Source of the DNA: Pseudoalteromonas luteoviolacea
Lineage (GTDB): Bacteria > Pseudomonadota > Gammaproteobacteria > Enterobacterales > Alteromonadaceae
Length of the DNA stretch: 64,000 nucleotides
Direction: 5' to 3'
Assembly (NCBI RefSeq): GCF_001696455.1
Contig: NZ_MAUJ01000001.1
Coordinates: 434,001-498,000, forward strand
The number at the start of each line of letters is the position of its first letter. Within the stretch, counting starts at the first letter, position 1. Both the position numbers and the translations under genes were made by a program. Under the pieces are notes generated by a model. That model did not search any database. It was not told the origin of the DNA and was given only the letters and a program-made list of their open reading frames with translations. Positions 8,559 through 16,570 of the stretch are shown in pieces.

Positions 8559-8996
8559 TTAAGGCGACGAGAGAATCGGCAGTAACCCAAAAGCCAATAA
8601 AGCGCAGGTGATTAGTGAAAGTAGTGACCCTGTACGTACCATCACGGTAACCGAAATTTCGCTAATGGCGCTTGCTGAAAATCCAGCGCCAGCGATTGGC
8701 AGCGCTTTACTTGCACCTGTTACAGACGCAATCGTTATGCCCAGCCAAATCAATATGAATCCCAATGCACAGCCATAGGCGACAAAAACTTCTAAAGATA
8801 AGGGCAGCTCAACCAGCGACCAAATAACACCAAAGATAGCAAGGGCCATTGCGCACTGAACCGCAGTCAAGTGTCCGGAAAGTGCCATCCGCGCGTTTTT
8901 TACAATTGGGATCAAAGCGCCTTGTACTAAACCAACAAGGAAAAAGACAACACCAATAACGATGAGTTGCGCACCTATTTGGGTAAGCTCTATCAT
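8559..8996 (-). CDS. Small integral membrane protein, HabA (hydroxylaminobenzene mutase)-like
   Basis: 145 aa with four hydrophobic helices. The pattern GLVQGALIPIVKNARMALSGHL in the first loop resembles the hydroxylaminobenzene mutase family, small membrane proteins with a G-L-x-P-x-x-x-N-x-R-M-x-L-x-x-H-L signature; the match is from memory. The start ATG overlaps the TGA of a 40-aa ORF (ATGA), so translation is coupled. The Crp-type regulator gene lies upstream on the same strand and may control it. Substrate cannot be told. Confidence 0.55.
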   Translation of the reverse strand: MIELTQIGAQLIVIGVVFFLVGLVQGALIPIVKNARMALSGHLTAVQCAMALAIFGVIWSLVELPLSLEVFVAYGCALGFILIWLGITIASVTGASKALPIAGAGFSASAISEISVTVMVRTGSLLSLITCALLAFGLLPILSSP

Positions 8997-9115
8997 GACT
9001 TGCCCCCAGTGTGCATAGCGCTGAGCTCAGCAACGTTACTTAAATTCCACGCGATATCAAAATACAGCGGGGCGTTTTGTGCTTTTAGGTGTTTAAATTT
9101 TTGAAAGGTATTCAT
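8993..9115 (-). CDS. 40-aa ORF coupled to the HabA-like gene, possible truncated ICL/PEP-mutase start
   Basis: Begins MNTFQKFKHLKAQNAPL with a strong GGAGG ribosome site, and its stop overlaps the next start (ATGA). The opening resembles the N-terminus of isocitrate lyase/PEP mutase family enzymes (TFxxFKxLHxQxxPLxxxxAWD). It ends after 40 residues, before any catalytic part. It may be the relic of a deleted gene that now supplies translation start signals to the membrane gene, or a genuine leader ORF. Confidence 0.5.
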   Translation of the reverse strand: MNTFQKFKHLKAQNAPLYFDIAWNLSNVAELSAMHTGGKS

Positions 9116-9169
9116 TGTTAGCCTCCATCGAAAAAAGCACATGGTAGATAACGGAATACGTAAATTCAT

Positions 9170-9763
9170 TCACCTAGATTCATTTTTTAACTTACTCAGG
9201 GTTTGGGGAGCGACGCCAAGGTAAGAGGCAATATGATATGACTTAACTTGTTTAAATATTAGAGGATATTCATCAAGTAAACGCGCATATCTTTGAGCTG
9301 CAGTTTCTGACATGAGAGAAAGAACACGTTTGTATGTGGCTGAATAATATGTGTTATGTATCCATTTACTCGCTAAAAGCGCCCATTTTTTATCACGCGA
9401 TATAAATTTATCAAGCGCGTCCAAAGAGGTGACATAAAAAGTGGAATCTTCAAGTGTTTCAAAGTGCAGCATTGACCCTGATTTTTCGTAGAAGCTGACA
9501 CTATCGTCCATAAAGTGGTTTAAACCATGTTTACTTTTGCCGCGAAAATAGAGCTGCCAAGTATGTTCTTTGCCATTCAGATCACTAAAGTATGAACGGG
9601 CTAAGCCACTTTTGATAAACCATATTTCATTGAACATTTCACCAGCGCGATGTACCGTTGTTCCTTTTTTGATATGTTTAATGTCAAATATTTCGCAAGC
9701 TCTTGTCCATTCATCGTCATCGACAGATATATGGTGCTCAATCATTTTTCTAAAATATTTCAT
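9170..9763 (-). CDS. Crp/Fnr-type transcriptional regulator
   Basis: 197 aa. An N-terminal cyclic-nucleotide-binding-like beta roll (KKGTTVHRAGEMFNEIWFIKSGLARSYF pattern, about 25-120) is joined to a short C-terminal region ending in YHIASYLGVAPQTLSKLKNE, which reads as a helix-turn-helix recognition helix. No Fnr-type Cys cluster is seen, so the signal is not an iron-sulphur centre. It lies directly upstream of the 40-aa ORF and HabA-like gene on the same strand, 54 nt away, and may regulate them. Ligand unknown. Confidence 0.82.
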   Translation of the reverse strand: MKYFRKMIEHHISVDDDEWTRACEIFDIKHIKKGTTVHRAGEMFNEIWFIKSGLARSYFSDLNGKEHTWQLYFRGKSKHGLNHFMDDSVSFYEKSGSMLHFETLEDSTFYVTSLDALDKFISRDKKWALLASKWIHNTYYSATYKRVLSLMSETAAQRYARLLDEYPLIFKQVKSYHIASYLGVAPQTLSKLKNESR

Positions 9764-9881
9764 AAAACCACAGTTGTTGGTTATTGGTGTAATGCCGAGT
9801 TAGGCGTGAGTGACTGTTTTTTAAAACGTGAACCGAAGCGCAACTGAGCCAAACACTGGCAACCCCATATTGATTACTTTT

Positions 9882-10124
9882 TTAGGTATTTCCTATCTCG
9901 AACTTTAACTTTATAAATTTAATTGACTCTAAAAGTAAAACAAATAGCGCGACATAAAAAGACCAAGATGCAAACCAGCGAAAAGCATAGCCACAGTTTC
10001 CAAGACCAAAACGATTGATTTCTATGAAAGCAATTGAAGAAGCAAGCCAAGTTAACAATGGAGTATAGAGTCGATTACTTTTATTAAAAGTGCTACCTAA
10101 ATGTGCTTTTGTATGAAAGGTCAT
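9882..10124 (-). CDS. Hypothetical small membrane protein
   Basis: 80-aa ORF with two hydrophobic stretches (LLTWLASSIAFIEI and WSFYVALFVLLLESIKF). I do not recognise it. The ATG abuts a 14-bp tandem array on its upstream side, so its expression could change with repeat number. Codon pattern is plausible but the short length leaves real doubt that it is a gene. Confidence 0.4.
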   Translation of the reverse strand: MTFHTKAHLGSTFNKSNRLYTPLLTWLASSIAFIEINRFGLGNCGYAFRWFASWSFYVALFVLLLESIKFIKLKFEIGNT

Positions 10125-10213
10125 GAGGTTAGGGTGGAGAGGTTAGGGTGAAGAGGTTAGGGTGAAGAGGTTAGGGTGAAGAGGTTAGGGTGAAGAGGTT
10201 AGGGTGAAGAGGT
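10125..10213. repeat. 14-bp tandem repeat, six copies
   Basis: Unit GAGGTTAGGGTGAA repeated six times without gaps (first copy has one change), then a partial GAGGT. The period of 14 is not a multiple of 3 and the array sits directly upstream of the 80-aa ORF, as a variable promoter or leader element would. Confidence 0.95.
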
Positions 10214-10236
10214 CTGCGATTTTTAAAATGGCTTAT

Positions 10237-10378
10237 TTCACCTTGCGCAAAAGTCACGCCCTTCGGCCATGATTTCGCACTTAATTCACCTTGCGCAAAA
10301 GTCACGCCCTTCGGCCATGATTTCGCACTTAATTCACCTTGCGCCAAAGTTACGTCCTTCGACCATGATTTTGCACCT
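10237..10378. repeat. 48-bp direct repeat, three copies
   Basis: Three head-to-tail units starting at 10237, 10285 and 10333. The first two are identical; the third has several substitutions. Each of the first two contains the 8-bp palindrome TTGCGCAA near its start. 48 bp is a multiple of 3, and the minus strand has a frame open through the units, but no gene uses it convincingly. The array lies 65 bp before the TetR gene. Confidence 0.93.
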
Positions 10379-10415
10379 TATACTTGACCGCAAAGTGTAT
10401 TGCGCTATTATAAAC

Positions 10416-10425
10416 CGAACGTTCG
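10416..10425. promoter_or_regulatory. Palindromic operator before the TetR gene
   Basis: CGAACGTTCG, a perfect 10-bp dyad, 18 bp before the TetR start. The extended sequence (AACCGAACGTTCGTTC) is typical of a TetR-family autoregulatory operator. Confidence 0.55.
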
Positions 10426-10442
10426 TTCTTTTTTGAGGCGGT

Positions 10443-11033
10443 ATGGGTAAAGGTAAACAAACAAAGCAGCAGATTTTAGCGAAGGGCCTTGAGCTCGCGT
10501 CTGAAACTGGCTTGAATGATTTAACAATCGGCGTGCTCGCCACGGCCACGGGCATGTCAAAGTCTGGGCTGTTTGGGCATTTCAACTCAAAAGAAACCTT
10601 GCAATTAGAGGTGCTTGAGTATGCAGCAGAACGATTTCGCGAGCATGTAGTACTTGCTTGTGACAAAGATATTCGCGGTATCACCAAGTTGAATCAGCTT
10701 ACCCAAAACTGGCTGAACTGGTATCAACCAGATGCCGTTACTTGCATATTTATGAATGCGTCGATTGAGTTTGATGATCAACCAGGCGCGATTAGAGATC
10801 ATATTGAGTCAACACTCACTAATTGGCTGAGCTATTTGCAGCATATTGTTTCTCAAGCAATTGCAGATGGTGAACTACAGCCAGACACCAGCCCGCAGCA
10901 ATTTGTATTTGAGCTCTACTCACTCTACTTAGGGAGTCAGAGTTTACGTTGGCTAAGCCTTGAAGACGACAGCCGCAGTCGCTTTAAATCTGGTTTTAAT
11001 TCACTTTTAGCAAAGTATGGAGTTAGCAACTAA
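10443..11033 (+). CDS. TetR/AcrR family transcriptional regulator
   Basis: 196 aa. N-terminal TetR helix-turn-helix (LTIGVLATATGMSKSGLFGHFNSKE, about 25-49) followed by an all-helical ligand-binding part with a NASIEFDDQPGAIRDHI segment seen in many TetR proteins. Stop and next start overlap (TAATG), so it is co-translated with the hydrolase and probably responds to a compound the hydrolase handles. A palindrome just upstream suggests autorepression. Confidence 0.9.
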   Translation: MGKGKQTKQQILAKGLELASETGLNDLTIGVLATATGMSKSGLFGHFNSKETLQLEVLEYAAERFREHVVLACDKDIRGITKLNQLTQNWLNWYQPDAVTCIFMNASIEFDDQPGAIRDHIESTLTNWLSYLQHIVSQAIADGELQPDTSPQQFVFELYSLYLGSQSLRWLSLEDDSRSRFKSGFNSLLAKYGVSN

Positions 11034-11878
11034 TGAGTAGCAAAATCTATTTTTCAGACAGTAATAGCAAGAAGTCTATGAGCTACCTGCTAACACGCGG
11101 TGTTTCGTCTTTAATGGCAAAAGTCGCACCTAACACCAGTATGAAAGCGACGCGAAAGCTGCTTTTGACTCCTCAAGCTAATCGTAAAGCCGTGCCATTA
11201 CCTGAATCTATGCGAGTGACTCAGGTCGATTCACAATATGGTGCACTGAATGTCGTTGAAGCTGGAGAAGGGCCGACCGTCATTTTTACCCATGGTTGGT
11301 CTGGGAGTGTCACTCAGTTTTATCCACTGATGCAAAAAGTGGTGGAACGAGGGTTTTCAGTTGTGGGTTTTGATCATTATGGGCATGGCAAAAGTGCAGG
11401 GCGTTTTGCTAACCTTCCTTTGTTTATCAAAGGCCTTAAAACAGTACTCGCAGCTTATGAACACCGTGATGTTAAAGGCATAGTAAGTCACTCTATGGGC
11501 ACTATTGGTGCGCTAAATGCAACTCAAGGTGCACGTCATGTTCTAATCGCCCCGACGTTTGATTTTTATAATTCATTTCAGCATCGAATTTTATCTACGG
11601 GGCTCACCAACAAGCTGTTTGAAAAATTGTTGAATGAAGTAGAAACCGAACATGAAATGGTATTCAAAGATTTACAACCTGAATTGCATATGGAAAAACA
11701 AGGGCAGCTGTTGGTTGTTCACGATCAAGATGATAAGTATGCGCCATATAGCCACACTCAAAAGCAGGTAGAATTACACGAACATGCAAGCCTATCCACG
11801 ACTTTAGGGCAGGGCCATGGCCGGATCATTAACAGTGCGCAAACTTGGCAGGCCGTAGAGCAACTAGTAGGCATTTAA
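11033..11878 (+). CDS. Alpha/beta hydrolase
   Basis: 281 aa serine hydrolase fold. HGWSG at 87-91 gives the oxyanion hole; the nucleophile elbow is SHSMG with Ser154, where the usual first Gly is Ser; the acid is in HDQDDKY (Asp233) and the His in GQGHGR (His262). No signal peptide, so cytoplasmic. An N-terminal extension of about 60 residues precedes the core. Shares the transcript with the TetR regulator. The substrate, probably an ester, cannot be told. Confidence 0.88.
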   Translation: MSSKIYFSDSNSKKSMSYLLTRGVSSLMAKVAPNTSMKATRKLLLTPQANRKAVPLPESMRVTQVDSQYGALNVVEAGEGPTVIFTHGWSGSVTQFYPLMQKVVERGFSVVGFDHYGHGKSAGRFANLPLFIKGLKTVLAAYEHRDVKGIVSHSMGTIGALNATQGARHVLIAPTFDFYNSFQHRILSTGLTNKLFEKLLNEVETEHEMVFKDLQPELHMEKQGQLLVVHDQDDKYAPYSHTQKQVELHEHASLSTTLGQGHGRIINSAQTWQAVEQLVGI

Positions 11879-11962
11879 TACTTTGATTGAATTGCAATTA
11901 CCGAGCAATGTTTGGCAAGATAGGCTAAATTTAAGTAAATCTGAATTTAACGATTAGTACTT

Positions 11963-13180
11963 ATGGCTAAATACTGCTTGGTTGTGCTTTGGTTGTGTTT
12001 TTCGGCGTACGCGCTCGGTGAGAGTAAAAATTTACCCACGATTCATGTGTATCATGACTCTGATTACAGCACGCACAAAGCGTCTGCAGTCGCGATTAAA
12101 ATGGGCTTTTTAACGGCACTGAGCGAAGTTGATAAGCAAGTTCAAGGATTCGAAATAAAATTACTGTCGAAGGATCATCGTGGCAATAGTAATCGCAGCT
12201 TTTTGCATTTCAAACGGTTTTTAAAAGACCCTTCAGCTTTATTTGTGTTAGGCGGTTTACATTCACCTCCTTACATTAAATATCGAGCGTTTATTAATAA
12301 AAATGAGATACCCTTATTGGTGCCTTGGGCAGCTGGCGGCCCGATCACTCGGTATGACCAAGGTGAAAACTGGGTATATCGACTGTCTGTTGATGACACG
12401 AAAGCTGGCCCAAAGCTGGTTGAGTTTGCAACAGCCCGATCATGTAAAAAACCGCACCTATTTTTGGAGCGCACCCCATGGGGTAAATCAAATTATAAGT
12501 CCATTGGTAAGGCGATGAATAACGAACAGCCTGACGTGATTTGGTTTGATTGGGGTATGAAAGCGAGCAGCGCTAAAATACACATTCGAGAAATGTTGGC
12601 AAAAGACAGTGACTGCCTGTTATTTGTCGGTAACTCCATAGAAGGCAAGCAGCTAATCAGCGCAATGGCAGACTACCCAAATGATCAGCGACTGCCCATA
12701 ATTAGCCACTGGGGGATCACCGGTGGGGACTTCTTCTCAAAAGCAAAAGTAGATCTTGCATCGGGTATCGACTTACATTTTATCCAAAGCTGCTTTTCGT
12801 TTCAGCATCGGCCAATGTCTGATTACGCTAAAAAAGTGTGGCAACGAGCTAAAACACTGTTTCCTGATGAGTTTGCGGAGCGAGACTTTTTGTTTGCCCC
12901 AACAGGGTTCATTCATGGTTACGACTTAGGCAAAGTGTCTTTGGCTGCGATGGCACAGATTAAATTAACCGGCGATATGGAAAGAGATCGCATCGCTTTT
13001 AAAGAGTCTCTCGAAAACTTAACTACACCAGTCTCTGGTTTGATTAAAACGTATAAAAAGCCATTTTCTAAATGGAGCTCAAACGATCCTGATGCACATG
13101 AAGCTCTGGGGTTAAAAGATCTTTGTATGGCTTATTTTCAGTCAAATGGAAGCACTAAAGTGCTGGTGGATAATTCATGA
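11963..13180 (+). CDS. Periplasmic ligand-binding protein (Peripla_BP_6-like) paired with a sensor kinase
   Basis: 405 aa with a signal peptide (cleavage near SAYALG). The fold pattern matches the leucine/urea/amide-binding type I periplasmic proteins: FVLGGLHSPP, IPLLVPWAAGGPIT, YRLSVDDTKAGPKLVEFA. No permease or ATPase genes are near; instead the stop overlaps the start of a membrane-bound hybrid kinase (ATGA). It is therefore likely a sensory rather than transport binding protein that presents its ligand to the kinase. The ligand is unknown. Confidence 0.82.
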   Translation: MAKYCLVVLWLCFSAYALGESKNLPTIHVYHDSDYSTHKASAVAIKMGFLTALSEVDKQVQGFEIKLLSKDHRGNSNRSFLHFKRFLKDPSALFVLGGLHSPPYIKYRAFINKNEIPLLVPWAAGGPITRYDQGENWVYRLSVDDTKAGPKLVEFATARSCKKPHLFLERTPWGKSNYKSIGKAMNNEQPDVIWFDWGMKASSAKIHIREMLAKDSDCLLFVGNSIEGKQLISAMADYPNDQRLPIISHWGITGGDFFSKAKVDLASGIDLHFIQSCFSFQHRPMSDYAKKVWQRAKTLFPDEFAERDFLFAPTGFIHGYDLGKVSLAAMAQIKLTGDMERDRIAFKESLENLTTPVSGLIKTYKKPFSKWSSNDPDAHEALGLKDLCMAYFQSNGSTKVLVDNS

Positions 13181-16100
13181 GAGGTTGGCTAAAAAAGGTC
13201 TTTAGCATGTCGTCAGACAAAGCTTTTTATGCCTTTTTGCTGTGCAGTTTAGTATTGTCGATCGTTATCAGTTTGGCACTGGTTGGTACGCGTGCAAATA
13301 GCTCTGTAAAAGAGCTGCAAGTCCAAGCTCGACAAACTGAGGCCAAGCTCGCAGTCAGTAACCTAGGGCAGTTTATTTCAACACGCCTTATTCTTCTTAA
13401 AGACTTAGCAAAAATCCCTATGCTCTCCAATGCCGTCATGGGCAGTGACATTTCCAGGGCTTCGTTATCTGACTTTTTAAAAGAGTATAAAGTGCTGGGC
13501 TCTCATGCCCCATTGCATCTATACAATATCCTTTCAGAGCAGGTATTTACTAATTCACCATTAGAAAATCAAAACTTTAATAACGAACCTTGGTTGGATC
13601 AATTGCTTTTGGGGGAACTTGGGCAAGCGGTAGCGCTGAAATATGACGGCGAGCAGTTTGTGTTTGTGATAGCGGTGCCCATTGAGTACAACGGCTTTAC
13701 CGAAGGAGTCTTAATCTCAGAGTTTAAAACGGATTTGACGTCTTTAATTGCCATCGACATGGGGCAAACAGAACTCGTCGTTGATTTGTCTGGTCAGTGG
13801 GTTAAATACAGTAATGCCGATGAAAACCTGACCTATTTTGAGCTTTACAAAAGCACCTTAGTTGACACAGACATTGCCATCAAGTTTTATATCGATCAGC
13901 AAATCATTGAAACCAGCGTTAACACCTTTATATTGGCGATTGCCAAAGCGGTGGTAATAAGCCTGCTGTTATCTTTTTTACTGCTTTTCTTTTTTGGTCG
14001 ACAGTTACTGCTTAACCCATTTAAACAACTACAGCTTTCGCAAAGAGCCATCGAAAAAAGTGAAGAGCGTTTTAAGTTGGCCATCAAAGGCAGTAACGAT
14101 GGGATCTGGGATTGGGACATTGAACGCGGTGGTATGTTTTATTCTCCTAGGTTCAGAGAACTGCTGGGCTACAAGGGAGACGATTTAGATGGGTTTCCAG
14201 ATGTGTTCGAGAGTCTCGAAAAGCACGTCCACCCAGAAGATAAATCCAATACTTTTGGTGCTTTAAATGCGCATTTGGATACGGGAGCTGGGTTTGATGT
14301 TGAGTTTAGAATGAGAAATGAAAGTGGCGACTTTCGATTTTATCGCTCTAAGGGCTTGGCTCTTCGAAATAGTGACAACAAAGCAATTCGTATGTCGGGA
14401 TCGTTAACTGACATCACAGATCAAAAAATGTATCACGAAGCGCTGAAACAAGCGAAAGAGCACAATGATCTGCTGGCCTATGCCATAGAGTCTTGCGATG
14501 TGGGTATTGTGATAACCGATGCCCATAAAAAAGATATGCCACTTAGCTTTATTAACTCTGCGTTTAAGCGCATTACAGGTTATGACGACAGTGTACTTGG
14601 TCGAAATTGTCGATTCTTGCAAGGTGAGCAGACATCGAGCGCAGCGCTTGAATCGATAAGAGATGCGATACAAAATCAAAAACCGCACCGCGAGAAAATC
14701 CTAAATTATCGCAAAAATGGCGAGACGTTTTGGAACAATATGCATATCGGCCCAGTGCTTGATGAACACAAGCGGTTGATAGCCTATGTGGGGATTCTTC
14801 AGGACATCACCGAGCAGATCCGCCAACAAAAAGCGTTGGCAGATGCAAAAGTTGAAGCAGAGCAGGCAAGTGAAGCAAAAAGCGCATTTTTAGCGTCTAT
14901 GAGCCATGAAATCAGGACGCCAATGAATGGGGTGTTAGGGATGCTCAACCTAATGCTAAACAGCCCGCTTGATGATGAACAAAAGCACAGAGCACAGTTG
15001 GCTATGAACAGTGCCAACTCATTGCTTAATCTTATTAATGACATTCTAGACTTTTCTAAAGTTGACGCTGGCAAAATGGAGCTGGAACTACTCGATTTTG
15101 ATTTAAGAGAACTGTTTGGTGATTTCTCTGAGTCTGCGGCGCTTCAAGCTCAGCGTAAAGGCATCGAGTTAGTTCTGGATATCGTAAAAGTCGAAAGTTC
15201 CGTAGTAAAAGGCGATCCAAGTCGGTTGCGGCAGGTATTGTCTAATCTAGTCGGTAATGCGATTAAATTTACCGAAGAAGGTGAGATCATTATCCGGGCG
15301 GAGCTGACCAAGTACGACGATAAACTCAGGCTTGATTGCTCGGTAATAGACTCAGGTATTGGTATTCCGCTGTCTAAACAACACAAACTATTTGAAACAT
15401 TTTCTCAGGTTGACTCATCTACAACAAGAAAATACGGCGGTACAGGCCTTGGGTTGTCTATCGTTAAAAAGCTCTGCGAGCTGATGGGGGGAAGCATTGG
15501 AGTAAGGAGCGACGAGGGGAGGGGCAGCGAGTTTTACTTCAATATTGCGCTCGATGTAGGTGAACAAAATAACCAGCACTTGCCTAATTTCGATATCAGC
15601 AAACTCGAGCTGTTGATTGTCGATGATAACCAAACAAACCGCACAGTGTTGCGTGAGCAACTGCAGTTATGGGGCGCCAAAGTTACAGAGGCTGCCTCGG
15701 CCATCGAGGCACTTTCACAGTGTGAAGCGCGCCTCAAACACCCCACTAAAAAACTGTTTGATATTGCTTTGCTCGACATGCAAATGCCAGTGATGGATGG
15801 CGCGAAACTTGGCAGCGAGATGCAAAAGGATGCGAGATTAAAGAGCATCAAACTCATCATGATGACATCGATGGGGCACCAAGGTGATGCCGCATTTTTT
15901 GCCAAACGCGGGTTTTCGGGTTATTTTCCAAAGCCAGCCACAACCTCTGACTTACACAATGCGTTGTCTGTTGTCGGTGAGGGTGGAGAAGCACTCGCAA
16001 ATGCTAAGCCGATTGTTACGTCACATTACTTAAAATCATTCAAAGAGTCAGAGACTGCTGACGACATAGTGTGGGATCCACAGCCACGCATTTTGCTCGC

Positions 16101-16500
16101 GGAAGATAATCATGTAAACCAGATTGTCACCACCAGTATGCTGAAAAAGCTCGGTATCGATTTTGTTGATGTGGTTGCCAATGGCCGTGAAGCACTCACA
16201 ACACTCAGACATTGCCAGCACTCTTCTCCATATTGTTTAGTTTTAATGGATTGCCAAATGCCAGAAATGGATGGGTATATCGCAACACAGTCCATTAGAA
16301 ATGGTCAAGCAGGTGAAGAAAACAAGCACATTACCGTGATTGCGTTGACGGCCAATGCCATGAGTGGCGACGAGAAAAAGTGCCGAGATGCGGGGATGGA
16401 TGACTATCTAACCAAACCGATACAGCCAGCAACGTTGCTTAATTGCTTAAAAGACTATTTAGCACACAAAGTTGTTAAATCAGACGTCACTCAAGAGTAA
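13177..16500 (+). CDS. Membrane-bound hybrid sensor histidine kinase with two PAS and two receiver domains
   Basis: 1107 aa. TM1 about 16-38, an extracytoplasmic sensor region, TM2 about 247-272; then PAS domain 1 (about 290-415, IWDWDIERGG) and PAS domain 2 (about 430-550, FLQGEQTS like a LOV/PAS loop but without the photoactive Cys in NCRFLQ context being certain); HisKA with His577 in MSHEIRTPMNG; HATPase with NLVGNAIKFT and GTGLGLSI; receiver 1 (phospho-Asp 867) and receiver 2 (phospho-Asp 1025). No Hpt domain, so a separate phosphotransfer protein must lie elsewhere. Start overlaps the binding-protein stop. Confidence 0.92.
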   Translation: MRGWLKKVFSMSSDKAFYAFLLCSLVLSIVISLALVGTRANSSVKELQVQARQTEAKLAVSNLGQFISTRLILLKDLAKIPMLSNAVMGSDISRASLSDFLKEYKVLGSHAPLHLYNILSEQVFTNSPLENQNFNNEPWLDQLLLGELGQAVALKYDGEQFVFVIAVPIEYNGFTEGVLISEFKTDLTSLIAIDMGQTELVVDLSGQWVKYSNADENLTYFELYKSTLVDTDIAIKFYIDQQIIETSVNTFILAIAKAVVISLLLSFLLLFFFGRQLLLNPFKQLQLSQRAIEKSEERFKLAIKGSNDGIWDWDIERGGMFYSPRFRELLGYKGDDLDGFPDVFESLEKHVHPEDKSNTFGALNAHLDTGAGFDVEFRMRNESGDFRFYRSKGLALRNSDNKAIRMSGSLTDITDQKMYHEALKQAKEHNDLLAYAIESCDVGIVITDAHKKDMPLSFINSAFKRITGYDDSVLGRNCRFLQGEQTSSAALESIRDAIQNQKPHREKILNYRKNGETFWNNMHIGPVLDEHKRLIAYVGILQDITEQIRQQKALADAKVEAEQASEAKSAFLASMSHEIRTPMNGVLGMLNLMLNSPLDDEQKHRAQLAMNSANSLLNLINDILDFSKVDAGKMELELLDFDLRELFGDFSESAALQAQRKGIELVLDIVKVESSVVKGDPSRLRQVLSNLVGNAIKFTEEGEIIIRAELTKYDDKLRLDCSVIDSGIGIPLSKQHKLFETFSQVDSSTTRKYGGTGLGLSIVKKLCELMGGSIGVRSDEGRGSEFYFNIALDVGEQNNQHLPNFDISKLELLIVDDNQTNRTVLREQLQLWGAKVTEAASAIEALSQCEARLKHPTKKLFDIALLDMQMPVMDGAKLGSEMQKDARLKSIKLIMMTSMGHQGDAAFFAKRGFSGYFPKPATTSDLHNALSVVGEGGEALANAKPIVTSHYLKSFKESETADDIVWDPQPRILLAEDNHVNQIVTTSMLKKLGIDFVDVVANGREALTTLRHCQHSSPYCLVLMDCQMPEMDGYIATQSIRNGQAGEENKHITVIALTANAMSGDEKKCRDAGMDDYLTKPIQPATLLNCLKDYLAHKVVKSDVTQE

Positions 16501-16570
16501 GTAAAAAATAAATGGCTAATTGACGGCGAATTTGGCATATTAGTACTGTTCAAATATACAGGTTTTTGCC

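Noticed and set aside
10125..10378. CRISPR array or telomere-like repeats
   Set aside because: The units are contiguous, without spacers of unique sequence, and no cas genes are near. The TTAGGG within the 14-mer is coincidental.
15534..15905. Minus-strand ORF in the kinase gene
   Set aside because: Antisense shadow over the receiver domains, with no start signals.
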